Shown one piece after another: positions 42,288 to 50,571 of a stretch of DNA of 64,000 nucleotides. The translations under genes were made by a program, and so were the position numbers. Within the stretch, counting starts at the first letter, position 1. Every line of letters starts with the position of its first letter. The stretch is from Sphingobium sp. (lineage in GTDB: Bacteria; Pseudomonadota; Alphaproteobacteria; Sphingomonadales; Sphingomonadaceae). Under the pieces are notes generated by a model. The model was given only the letters and a program-made list of their open reading frames with translations. It was not told the DNA's origin and did not search any database. The DNA lies in the NCBI GenBank assembly GCA_017745115.1, contig JAGIAA010000006.1:59663-123662 (forward strand), read 5' to 3'.

Positions 42288-42974
42288 TTACTCCGTTGCA
42301 GAAAAGACTGCGCCGGCTGGTGGCGGCGCCGGCACGGCACCAGTGGTGAAACCAACCTTCCAGGTAACCACCGACCGGACCTTTGCGCCGTTCGGATCGG
42401 TCGTCGATGCCGCTCCGGTTTTCGTGAGTTCCTGGCATGCAAGATCGGCCAGCATTTTTGACACGGTTTCGTCGCTCGCCCGGCAACTAGAAACCCGCCC
42501 ATCGGTTTCGGCAATATAGCTTACGTCGACTTCGGATGCCTTTTCTTTCGGCAGAGCCGCAACCTTCACCACGTCTTCGACCTTCGCAATGTTGTTCGCC
42601 TTTCTGGCCCAATAATTCGGGTTTATCCAAATCTGATATCGCGTGATGCGGCCGTAGGTTTGCTGCCCACTGTCGTCGCGAGCAGGAATGAAGCGCGCCC
42701 GTGCCAAAGCTTTCGTGCATGTGACGCTGTCGAGGCCTGGCCAACCGCTGGATGCAAATACTTCGCAGCGATAGGCTTTGCCGTTGGGATCGACGTACAG
42801 GTGAAATCCGACCGTGCCTTGCCCTCCGTTTCTGAAGATATCCGACGGATAATCGTCAGGAAGGAGCCAGAATTTGGGTCCGGTCTGTTGCGGCGCTGCA
42901 TATGCATCTACGGGCTTTTCGGCAGCAACTGCGCTCGGTGAGGCTGCCGCTGCAGCGATCAAGAAGGCGATCAT
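42288..42974 (-). CDS. Exported protein with tandem TonB-C-like domains
   Basis: 228 residues from the ATG at 42974, chosen because AAGGA lies upstream and the next residues form a signal peptide (IAFLIAAAAASPSAVAA). Two TonB C-terminal-type units are visible: GFHLYVDPNGKAYRCEVFASSG with ARFIPARD, and VSYIAETDGRVSSCRA with LADLACQEL. The pattern (G-x-V/A-x-x-C then a helix and Cys) is that of stand-alone TonB-C/energy-transducer-like proteins. No membrane anchor beyond the signal peptide is seen. Function unknown. Confidence 0.7.
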   Translation of the reverse strand: MIAFLIAAAAASPSAVAAEKPVDAYAAPQQTGPKFWLLPDDYPSDIFRNGGQGTVGFHLYVDPNGKAYRCEVFASSGWPGLDSVTCTKALARARFIPARDDSGQQTYGRITRYQIWINPNYWARKANNIAKVEDVVKVAALPKEKASEVDVSYIAETDGRVSSCRASDETVSKMLADLACQELTKTGAASTTDPNGAKVRSVVTWKVGFTTGAVPAPPPAGAVFSATE

Positions 42975-43006
42975 GATTTGCGGTCCTTCTCTCATTTAAA
43001 CGGGGG

Positions 43007-43396
43007 TTAGAACGGCGAATTCGGATTCGGTCCCTCGGTCGGCACGTCCATCATGACGTCCCAATGCTCGACGATGAGGCCGTTCTCGCAGCGGAAGATG
43101 TCCATGACCGCGAAGCCATTGTCTTCGGGCCAGCGGCGGACATGATAGTGGACGATGACGTGATCGCCGTCCGCGAACATGCGCTTGACGTCATGCACGG
43201 CTTGCGGGCTCGCACCCTTGATCATGTCGAGGAAGCTCTTGAGCGCATCGCGACCCGGCGGGGCGAGCTGGCTGTGCTGGATGTAGTCGGGATCGATAAA
43301 GCGATCGACCGCGCCTGAATCCATCGGGTTCAGCACCTCGCGGAAGAGGCCGGCGACCAGATCGAGATTGGCCTGTTCCTCTGCCGAATAGCCCAT
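43007..43396 (-). CDS. SnoaL-like polyketide-cyclase fold protein
   Basis: 129 residues from the ATG at 43396 (GGAGAG upstream). SnoaL pattern: LVAGLFREVLNPMDSGAVDRFIDPDYIQHSQLAPPGRDALKSFL in short blocks, then VIVHYHVRRW, MDIFRCENGLIVEHWDVM. The conserved His/Asp pair (IQHS; EHWDV) is present. Members often act as hydrolases or cyclases on small substrates. Its start overlaps the divergent alpha-glucosidase region. Confidence 0.85.
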   Translation of the reverse strand: MGYSAEEQANLDLVAGLFREVLNPMDSGAVDRFIDPDYIQHSQLAPPGRDALKSFLDMIKGASPQAVHDVKRMFADGDHVIVHYHVRRWPEDNGFAVMDIFRCENGLIVEHWDVMMDVPTEGPNPNSPF

Positions 43397-43442
43397 GCGC
43401 CTCTCCTTGCGCGGTTGCGTCGATGCATGCACTAGTTGCTCG

Positions 43443-45101
43443 GTGAGCCCGAATCCAGCCGTGCCGAAATCCGCTCCCAAGGTCAGCGCCCGTGCGCCCG
43501 AGGCTCAGCCCTGGTGGCAGGGAGCGGCTATCTACCAGATCTATCCGCGCAGCTTCGCGGACTCGAACGGCGACGGCATCGGCGATCTGCCGGGCATCAC
43601 CGCGCATCTGGACTATGTCGCCAGCCTCGGCGTCGATGCGATCTGGCTCTCGCCCTTCTTCAAGTCGCCGATGCGCGACTTCGGCTATGACGTCTCGGAC
43701 TATTGCGATGTCGATCCGATCTTCGGCACCCTCGCCGATTTCGACGCGCTGGTGGCGAAGGCGCACGAGCTCGGCATCCGCATCGTCATCGATCAGGTCT
43801 ATGCGCACACATCGGACCAGCATCCCTGGTTCCAGTCGAGCCGCAACGATCCCAAGGGGCCGCATGGCGACTGGTATGTCTGGCGCGATCCCAAGCCCGA
43901 CGGCTCGCCGCCGACCAACTGGCAGAGCGTGTTCGGCGGGCCGGCGTGGACGTGGGATGGGCGTCGTCGCCAATATTATTTCCACAATTTCCTGAAGGAG
44001 CAGCCACAGGTGAACGGGCACAGCCCGGCACTGCAGGCGGCCCTGCTCGATGCCGCGCGTTTCTGGCTCGACCGGGGCGTGGATGGCTTCCGGCTCGATG
44101 CGCTCAACTTCCTGATGTACGATCCGGCGCTGCGCAACAATCCGCCGCAGCCGAAGGACAATGGCCAGCCGCGCACGCGACCCTTCGACTATCAGCGCCG
44201 CCTCTACAATCAGGGGCATCGCCACGTGCCGCGCTTCATCGAAGAGATCCGCGCGCTCCTCGATCAATATGATGGCCGCTTCACTGTCGCGGAGATCGGC
44301 GGCGAGGATGCCGAGCGCGAGATGAAGCTCTACACGCGCGGCGAAAACCGGCTGAACACCTGCTACGGCTTCGACTTCCTCTACGCGCCCAAGCTGACAC
44401 CCGCCGTCGTTGCCGAGGCCATAAACGCCTGGCCCGATCGCGCGGGCATGGGCTGGCCGAGCTGGGCCTTCGAGAATCATGACGCGCCGCGCGCCGTTTC
44501 GCGCTGGCTGCCCGCCAAAGCCTCCGACGCCGAGCAGCTGCGCTTCAACGAGATGAAGATGCTCCTGCTCACCGCGATGCGCGGCAACATCTTCTTGTAC
44601 CAGGGCGAGGAACTGGGCCTCACGCAGGTCGAGATCGCCTTCGAGGACCTGCAAGACCCCGAGGCGATCGCCAACTGGCCGCACACGTTGAGCCGCGATG
44701 GCGCTCGCACGCCCATGCCCTGGATGGCCGACGAGCCCTATTGCGGCTTCTCCACTGCGCGGCCATGGCTGCCGGTCGGGTCGGACCATGTCGCCCACGC
44801 TGTCGACCGGCAGGAGGCTGCGCCGGCCTCCCTCCTCGGCATGACGCGCCGGCTGCTCGCTCTTCGCAAGGCGCACCCCGCTCTGCGCTGGGGCGATGCG
44901 AAGATCATCGAGGCGGGCGAGGCTCGGCTCGTGTTCCGGCGGAGCTATGGCGGTGAACGGCTGACCTGCCTGTTCAATCTCGGCTCCGAAGCGGTGCCTT
45001 GGCCCAAGGCCATTTCGAAGTCCGTTGCACCGCTGGCCGGCGTCGGTGGGGCAGGGCAGGGTGCATTGCCGGGCTATTCGGGCTGTATATTGCCTGGTTG
45101 A
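43443..45101 (+). CDS. GH13 alpha-glucosidase
   Basis: 552 residues using a GTG at 43443; the ATG at 43395 is possible but would overlap the SnoaL start, and neither has a good ribosome site. GH13 motifs are IYQIYPRSFADSNGDGIGDLPGI, DQVYAHTSDQHPWF, nucleophile Asp219 (DGFRLDALNF), acid/base Glu284 (VAEIGGE) and Asp347 (FENHDAPR). The pattern is that of subfamily 23 exo-alpha-glucosidases, which cleave alpha-1,4/1,6-glucosides. No signal peptide, so cytoplasmic. Stand-alone, with no sugar transporter adjacent. Confidence 0.9.
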   Translation: MSPNPAVPKSAPKVSARAPEAQPWWQGAAIYQIYPRSFADSNGDGIGDLPGITAHLDYVASLGVDAIWLSPFFKSPMRDFGYDVSDYCDVDPIFGTLADFDALVAKAHELGIRIVIDQVYAHTSDQHPWFQSSRNDPKGPHGDWYVWRDPKPDGSPPTNWQSVFGGPAWTWDGRRRQYYFHNFLKEQPQVNGHSPALQAALLDAARFWLDRGVDGFRLDALNFLMYDPALRNNPPQPKDNGQPRTRPFDYQRRLYNQGHRHVPRFIEEIRALLDQYDGRFTVAEIGGEDAEREMKLYTRGENRLNTCYGFDFLYAPKLTPAVVAEAINAWPDRAGMGWPSWAFENHDAPRAVSRWLPAKASDAEQLRFNEMKMLLLTAMRGNIFLYQGEELGLTQVEIAFEDLQDPEAIANWPHTLSRDGARTPMPWMADEPYCGFSTARPWLPVGSDHVAHAVDRQEAAPASLLGMTRRLLALRKAHPALRWGDAKIIEAGEARLVFRRSYGGERLTCLFNLGSEAVPWPKAISKSVAPLAGVGGAGQGALPGYSGCILPG

Positions 45102-45237
45102 GCGAAGAGAGTGCCGTTAAGGCAAAGCCTTGTTAAACAAGGGCATCTACTCGTTAGCTCCGAAATGACTGTTGACACGTCCGGAGCGAATTGTGAAGCG
45201 CCGGTTCACATTTACAGAATAGGGTCGGGGAAGCTGA

Positions 45238-46092
45238 ATGCAGACAGTGTCGGGCGCCGTGGCGATTGTGACGGGCGGCGCGGGTGGGATTGGCTTGGGC
45301 ATTGCCCGGGCCTTGGCGCATGCGGGCGCGAAGGTCGCCATGATCGATATCCAGGACGATCTTCTCGCCGCTGCGCGGGATCTCGCGGCTGAAGAAGGCT
45401 GGGCGGAACGCTGCCTGGCGCTTCATCTCGATGTCACCGACCGACCGGGCTACAAAGCGGCGCTCGATGAGACCGAGGCCAAGCTTGGGCCGCTGCGCAT
45501 CCTCGTCAACAATGCCGGCGTCGGCATTGCCGGGCCGGTCGATGAGGCGACCCACGCCGATTGGGACTGGGGCGTCGGCGTCAACATCCTCGGCGTCGCC
45601 AATGGCGTGGTCGAGGGACTCCCCCGCATCAAGGCGCATGGCCTGGGCGGCCATGTGGTCAACGTGGCCTCCGAAGGCGGCATCATGTCGGCGCGGCTCA
45701 CGCGCGGCATCTACAATCCGACCAAGGCGGCGGTCATATCGCTGACCGAGCATTTGCGCGTCGAGCTGGGGGAAAAACGGCTGGACATCGGCACGACGGT
45801 ACTCTGCCCGGGGCCGGTCTCGACCAACATCAGCAATATCGAGAAGCTGCGGCCGGCCGAATATCAGGTCGAGAGCCCGTTCCGCGACCGCACCCTGCCG
45901 CACGGCGCGCTGCCGGACAATCCGACGGGCGAGAACTACTGGCTCGATCCGCTACTGGTCGGCCAGTGGACTGTGCACGCCATCGTCAACAACCGGCTCT
46001 ATGTGATTACGCACCCGCAGTTCATCGAATCGGTGAAGGCGCGGCATCGCGGTATCGAGGCGGCCATGGCGCCGGGCTACTTGCCGGGCTGA
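45238..46092 (+). CDS. Short-chain dehydrogenase
   Basis: 284 residues. Cofactor motif VTGGAGGIGLGIARA with Asp37 after the second strand (IDIQDD), which favours NAD. NNAG at 91-94, Ser145 and Tyr159-x3-Lys163 (YNPTK) form the active site. A C-terminal extension (LPHGALPDNPTGENYW) distinguishes it from typical 250-residue SDRs. It opens the possible oxidative catabolic region, but the distance to the next genes means a shared operon is not shown. Confidence 0.9.
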   Translation: MQTVSGAVAIVTGGAGGIGLGIARALAHAGAKVAMIDIQDDLLAAARDLAAEEGWAERCLALHLDVTDRPGYKAALDETEAKLGPLRILVNNAGVGIAGPVDEATHADWDWGVGVNILGVANGVVEGLPRIKAHGLGGHVVNVASEGGIMSARLTRGIYNPTKAAVISLTEHLRVELGEKRLDIGTTVLCPGPVSTNISNIEKLRPAEYQVESPFRDRTLPHGALPDNPTGENYWLDPLLVGQWTVHAIVNNRLYVITHPQFIESVKARHRGIEAAMAPGYLPG

Positions 46093-46385
46093 GCGGGCGT
46101 CATCAGCGCTGGAAGGTGACGAAAGTGACGGCAAGGGGGCCGTAAACTTCCGGCTCAACGTCCGCCCGGGCGCCGGGCGCGTGACCATGTCCGCGCGACC
46201 GGTTGGACGCGCGGAGCATTCGGACTTCAGGATGAGAAAGAGCCGACGAAAGGCTGGCATTGCAATGGCGATGTAGGACAGCGAAAAATGCAGGCTGTGG
46301 TCGCCCGCGGCTATCTGTGCATGACCAATCGCAGTCATTGGCCCACTTAGCTCACCCCCATAAGCGAACTCACGAGAGAAGGACG

Positions 46386-46814
46386 ATGACGATGGCCGAA
46401 GTGTTGGATGAGGGGCCGTTCTTTCACGGTACGATCGCGGATTTACGCGTGGGTGATTTCCTCACCGCGGGACGCCGGTCGAATTATCGTCCAGAAGTCG
46501 TGATGAACCACATCTACTTTACGGCACTGGTGGACGGTGCCGGACTTGCCGCGGAGATTGCTGCTGAACTCACCGGAGGTAGCGCGGTCCCGCGCGTTTA
46601 TATCGTAGAGCCGACGGGGACATTCGAGAATGACCCGAACGTGACCGACAAGAAATTTCCCGGTAACCCCACTCGATCCTATCGGAGCAGCGCACCGCTC
46701 AAGGTCGTGGGCGAGATCACGCACTGGACGAGATTGACGCCCGAAGGGCTCCAGTTGTGGAGAGAACGACTGACCGCACTGCTCTCGGACGAACGGGGCG
46801 AAATCATCAACTGA
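46386..46814 (+). CDS. arr: Rifampin ADP-ribosyltransferase Arr
   Basis: 142 residues. The Arr family is recognised from FFHGT, HIYFTAL, VYIVEPTGTFENDPNVTDKKFPGNPTRSYRS in blocks, and VVGEITHW. Catalytic residues by alignment to the Mycobacterium enzyme are His14, Tyr44 (spacing 30, as in the known protein) and Asp83. It transfers ADP-ribose from NAD to the ansamycin antibiotic rifampin. Chromosomal copies occur in many environmental bacteria; no integron or mobile element is seen next to it. Confidence 0.93.
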   Translation: MTMAEVLDEGPFFHGTIADLRVGDFLTAGRRSNYRPEVVMNHIYFTALVDGAGLAAEIAAELTGGSAVPRVYIVEPTGTFENDPNVTDKKFPGNPTRSYRSSAPLKVVGEITHWTRLTPEGLQLWRERLTALLSDERGEIIN

Positions 46815-46863
46815 TGCGCGGCGGCACGTGTCCAGCGAGGGGCTCCCTCCAGCAGCCAGCAAC

Positions 46864-47775
46864 CTAACCCGCCGCTTCCATCCGCCGGCGATATTCATAA
46901 GCATCGATTTCCGGTCCGCTTTCGTTGACGGTCGCGCGGCGCATGTCGCGGCGGTAGCGGTCGGTTTCGAGCGGCGTTGCAGCGTGAAGGGCGCACCGGT
47001 TTTCCCAGATGACGATGTCGCCCTCGCGCCACTGGTGGCGGTGGACGTATTTGGGCTGGGTGACGTGGGCGTAGAGCGCTTCGACGAAATCGTGTCCCTC
47101 GGCTTCACTCATGCCGACGACACCCGTGCAATGCCCGCCGACGAAAACCGCCTTGCGCCCATTCGGCATGGTCCTGACCAGCGGATGCTCGACAGGGGGC
47201 ACCACCATGCGCGCACGCATTTCTTCGGTGACCTCGAGGCCGGCATATTCGCGGCCTTTCCAGAAGTCGTGAATGCCGACCATCGTTTCGATCCGCGCCT
47301 TCATCTCGTCGGGAAGGTCGTCATAAGCGGCGCGAAGGTCGACGAAGAGTGTGTCACCGCCGGCCTCGCTCGGCGGGCATTCGACGCCACGCAGCATCGA
47401 CCATTTGCTCGGTAGCGGATTGAAGCTGCTGTCCGCATGGAAGCGCTCGGCGCCTTTTGCGACATCGCGATTGGCGGGGGTGAAGGGCTTGATATTGCCG
47501 TCGAGATCCAGGTTGCCGGCGAAGAAGAGCTCAGGCGCCATGCGGCCGCTGGTCGGGCGCGTGCCATAGCCGGGCGGCAGTTCGAGCGGGCCGAAAAGGC
47601 GCGCGAAGCGGATCTGCTGTTCGTCCGTGATCGGCCCTTGCCGGACGACGCAGACGGCGTAGCTGGCCATCGCATCCTCCACGGTTTGGCGCAATTCTTC
47701 GGTGGGTTCGGCCTTCAGGTCGGCGCCGATGATCTCGCCGAAGAATAGTGGATGCAGTTGGTTGACCGTAATCAT
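46864..47775 (-). CDS. TauD/TfdA-family Fe(II)/2-oxoglutarate dioxygenase
   Basis: 303 residues from the ATG at 47775. The open frame extends further upstream but is repeat-derived. The iron triad is His113-x-Asp115 (RFHADSSF) and His264 (CALHAATP), with Arg275 for 2-oxoglutarate. The GVECPPSEAGGDTLFVDL and WENRCALHAATPLETDR blocks match the TfdA branch. Known relatives hydroxylate taurine or phenoxyacetates; substrate unknown here. It is divergent from the aldehyde dehydrogenase across a long palindromic repeat. Confidence 0.9.
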   Translation of the reverse strand: MITVNQLHPLFFGEIIGADLKAEPTEELRQTVEDAMASYAVCVVRQGPITDEQQIRFARLFGPLELPPGYGTRPTSGRMAPELFFAGNLDLDGNIKPFTPANRDVAKGAERFHADSSFNPLPSKWSMLRGVECPPSEAGGDTLFVDLRAAYDDLPDEMKARIETMVGIHDFWKGREYAGLEVTEEMRARMVVPPVEHPLVRTMPNGRKAVFVGGHCTGVVGMSEAEGHDFVEALYAHVTQPKYVHRHQWREGDIVIWENRCALHAATPLETDRYRRDMRRATVNESGPEIDAYEYRRRMEAAG

Positions 47776-47784
47776 GAGAGATTC

Positions 47785-47936
47785 TCCTCGCCCCTTCAGG
47801 GGAGAGGATAATGAAGCTTGCCGCATAGCGGCTAGCGAAACTTGGAGAGGGGCTTCCAGAAGCGCAGCCCCTCTCCAACTTCGGCTAGACAGCGAGCTGC
47901 CGAGCCTTCTTATCTTCTCCCCTGAAGGGGCGAGGA
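47785..47936. repeat. Nested palindromic repeat
   Basis: Outer arms 47785-47811 and 47910-47936 (26 of 27 pairs) and inner arms 47842-47854 and 47866-47878 (13 of 13) would form a long double hairpin. Located between the divergent tauD-like and aldehyde dehydrogenase genes. Resembles sphingomonad dispersed palindromes of the ccccttcaggggag type. Confidence 0.85.
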
Positions 47937-48094
47937 AAAACGTCTGCCTCTCGTATTCCCGATTTCCTAGGTCGATCGACCTAATTTCTCCTTGCGCGCC
48001 GCTCGAAGCACGGCATAGGTTCCCCGCCGAGTCCGGAATTGGAGGTGCAGTTCCGGCGAGAATCACGGCGCAAGCCGTTCCAAGGAGAGAGAGC

Positions 48095-49579
48095 ATGGCC
48101 GATACCGGATTCAACCCTGAGGGCGTCCATGTGAAGCATCCAGGCGAAGTCTGGATCGGCGGCAAGTGGCGCGCACCGCATAGCGGCCGGTTCATCGAAC
48201 TGGTCTCTCCCAATACCGAGCAGGTCGTCGGTGCCGTCGCCGAAGCCGACGAGCAGGACATGGACGCCGCCGTTGCCGCCGCGCGCGAGGCTTTCGACCA
48301 TGGCCCCTGGCCGCGCATGAGCGTCGGCGAGCGCAACGAGATCATGAAGAAGATCGGTGCGCATCTGCAGACGCGCGCGGGCGAACTTGCCAAGGCTTGG
48401 ACCGCGCAGATGGGCGGTCTCGCCAGCTTCGCGCCCGGCATGGTCGCCGGCGCGAACATCCAGTTCGACCAGACCCGCGAGGTCGGCGCCAATTTCCAAT
48501 ATGTGCAGGAGCGCCAGACGCCCGCCGCCGCCATCGCCTATATCGTGCATGAGCCGGTCGGCGTTGTCGCGTCGATCGCGCCCTGGAACGGACCGTTCGG
48601 TATCATGGCCTCCAAGGTCGCCAATGCGCTGATCACGGGCTGCACCGTGATCATGAAGCCGTCGCCCGAGACGCCGCTCGAAGCCTACATCATCGCGGAA
48701 GCCTGCGAGGTTGCGGGCGTCCCGGCAGGCGTCGTCAATCTCGTCTGCGGCCATCGCGAGGCGAGCGACCATCTCGTCTGCAATGCCGGCGTCGACAAGG
48801 TGAGCTTCACCGGTTCGACCGTCGCGGGCAAGCGCATCGCATCGGTCTGCGGATCGCGGATCGCGCGCTATACGCTGGAACTGGGCGGCAAGTCGGCTGC
48901 GATCGTGCGTGACGACTTCTCGGCCGAGGAAACCGCCAAGCTGATGACCGGCACGCTGATGCTGCTCTCGGGCCAGGTCTGCGCCATGCTGAGCCGCCTC
49001 ATCGTACCGCGTGCTCGCCAGGACGAGATTGCCGATGCGATCGCCGCGGAGATGGCGCAGGTGAAGATCGGCTATTCCGACGACCCGACCACGGTGCTTG
49101 GCCCGCTTGCCATGAAGCGCCAGCTCGAACGCGTCGAAAGCTATATCGAGGAAGGCAAGAAGACCGCCGATCTCGTCTATGGCGGCAATCGCCCGGCGCA
49201 TCTCAATCAGGGCTATTTCATCGAGCCCACGCTGTTCAAGAATGTCGATAACCAGAGCCGCATCGCGCAGGAGGAGATCTTCGGGCCGGTGTTGTCGATC
49301 ATCCCGGTCGAGGACGAGGAAGATGCGATTCGCGTCGCCAACGAGTCCAATTACGGCCTCTCGGGCGCGGTGCTGACCAAGGATCCGCAGGCCGCCTATG
49401 ACGTCGCGCGGCGCATCCGCACCGGCGGCATCGCGCAGAACGGTCTCAAGGTCGACTGGAGCCTGCCCTTCGGCGGCTACAAGCAGTCGGGCGTCGGCCG
49501 GGAGGGCGGCGTGGACGGGCTCATGGCCTATCTCGAGGTCAAGACGATGTACATGGACGCGCCGGTCCAGGCCGCGTGA
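48095..49579 (+). CDS. Aldehyde dehydrogenase
   Basis: 494 residues with AAGGAGAGAGA upstream. Motifs: APWNGPFGIMASKVANALITG, FTGSTVAGKRI, general base Glu262 (LELGGKS) and nucleophile Cys296 (SGQVC). Eighteen residues further, PRARQDEIADAI; C-terminal EEIFGPVLSI. NAD(P)-dependent oxidation of an aldehyde to an acid. The unusual SGQVCAMLSR context (rather than GQxCxA) suggests a distinct substrate. Followed after 10 bases by an unrecognised gene. Confidence 0.92.
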   Translation: MADTGFNPEGVHVKHPGEVWIGGKWRAPHSGRFIELVSPNTEQVVGAVAEADEQDMDAAVAAAREAFDHGPWPRMSVGERNEIMKKIGAHLQTRAGELAKAWTAQMGGLASFAPGMVAGANIQFDQTREVGANFQYVQERQTPAAAIAYIVHEPVGVVASIAPWNGPFGIMASKVANALITGCTVIMKPSPETPLEAYIIAEACEVAGVPAGVVNLVCGHREASDHLVCNAGVDKVSFTGSTVAGKRIASVCGSRIARYTLELGGKSAAIVRDDFSAEETAKLMTGTLMLLSGQVCAMLSRLIVPRARQDEIADAIAAEMAQVKIGYSDDPTTVLGPLAMKRQLERVESYIEEGKKTADLVYGGNRPAHLNQGYFIEPTLFKNVDNQSRIAQEEIFGPVLSIIPVEDEEDAIRVANESNYGLSGAVLTKDPQAAYDVARRIRTGGIAQNGLKVDWSLPFGGYKQSGVGREGGVDGLMAYLEVKTMYMDAPVQAA

Positions 49580-49589
49580 GCCAGCCCGA

Positions 49590-50441
49590 ATGAACCGGAG
49601 CGTGCTCTACGGGGCGCTGGAAGGCTATCTTGCGGCGCTGGGACGCAAAGATCCCGGCGCCGTCAATTGGGCTCCGGACCCGTTCATCACCGAGAACAAT
49701 GTGCGCCTGCAGGCCGACGACGGCCTGTGGGGGACTTGTCAGCGGCTGGGCGATTATCGGCTGATGTTCGCCGACGAGAAGACGCGGCAGGTCGGCTATT
49801 TCGGCACGGTGGTCGAGCCGTTCGACGAGAGCGGGTACACGGTGCGGCTCGGGCTCGACGAGCAGGGCCGGGTGGCCGAGGTCGAGGCCGTCGTGGTGCG
49901 GCAGGTCGATAGCTCGCCGCGCTTCGAGAACCAGCGCTTCTGGGACAAGCCTATCCTCAATGCGACGGCGGAGGCGCCAGTGTCGCGCGAGGAGATGATC
50001 GCGCTGTCCGACGGCTATTTCTCGACGCTGCAGCTCAATGACGGGACGATCCGCACCAAATTCCATCCCGACTGCAACCGCGTCGAGAACGGCGTTCAGA
50101 CGACAAACAATCCGGACTTCTTCGTGCCGGTCGCGGCGCTCGGCTGCGAGGCGCAGTTCCGGCTTGGCAATTACCGCTATGACGACCGGCTGCGCGGACG
50201 CCGTTTCCCCCTGGTCGACGAGGAGCGCGGCCTGGTTTTGGCGTTCGGCTTCATCGACCATTGCGGACGGCTGGACGAGTATGAGCTGACCGATGGCCGG
50301 CGCGTCAAATCGCATATCCGCCGGCCGCACAGCTATTATCTCGGCGAGCTGTTCAAGATCGACCACGGCATGATCTGCCAGATCGAGGCGAACTTCATCA
50401 CCGTGCCGTATCACATGCCAAGTCCTTGGGACGGGCGGTGA
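49590..50441 (+). CDS. Unrecognised protein with duplicated NTF2-like halves
   Basis: 283 residues; ATG 49590. I do not recognise a named family. Two halves look homologous: residues 1-105 (LEGYLAALGRKDPG...ITENNVRL...VGYFGTVVE) and about 130-250 (LSDGYFSTLQLNDG...RVENGVQT...LAFGFID), each starting with a Gly-Tyr helix and containing an Glu-Asn-x-Val strand. This is what two tandem SnoaL/NTF2 folds would look like. It sits between the aldehyde dehydrogenase and PQQ alcohol dehydrogenase genes, so a role with their substrate is likely but inferred. Confidence 0.75.
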   Translation: MNRSVLYGALEGYLAALGRKDPGAVNWAPDPFITENNVRLQADDGLWGTCQRLGDYRLMFADEKTRQVGYFGTVVEPFDESGYTVRLGLDEQGRVAEVEAVVVRQVDSSPRFENQRFWDKPILNATAEAPVSREEMIALSDGYFSTLQLNDGTIRTKFHPDCNRVENGVQTTNNPDFFVPVAALGCEAQFRLGNYRYDDRLRGRRFPLVDEERGLVLAFGFIDHCGRLDEYELTDGRRVKSHIRRPHSYYLGELFKIDHGMICQIEANFITVPYHMPSPWDGR

Positions 50442-50467
50442 GCCGGGCGAATCTATTTCTGCCTTTT

Positions 50468-50536
50468 CCGTTCGGTTCGAGCGAAGTCGAGAACCGTTTG
50501 CGCCAGGCGTGTCTCGACTTCGCTCGACACGAACGG
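50468..50536. repeat. Palindromic dispersed repeat
   Basis: Arms 50468-50492 and 50512-50536 (23 of 25 pairs match) of the ccgttcggttcgagcgaagtc type. Lies between the duplicated NTF2-like gene and the PQQ dehydrogenase gene. Confidence 0.85.
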
Positions 50537-50571
50537 CAGGGCGAGGCCGTTTTCCAGACGGGGCGACGAGA

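Noticed and set aside
43395..43442. ATG at 43395 as start of the alpha-glucosidase
   Set aside because: It overlaps the divergent SnoaL start and adds a Cys-rich tail not expected in the family; the GTG at 43443 is preferred, though not proven.
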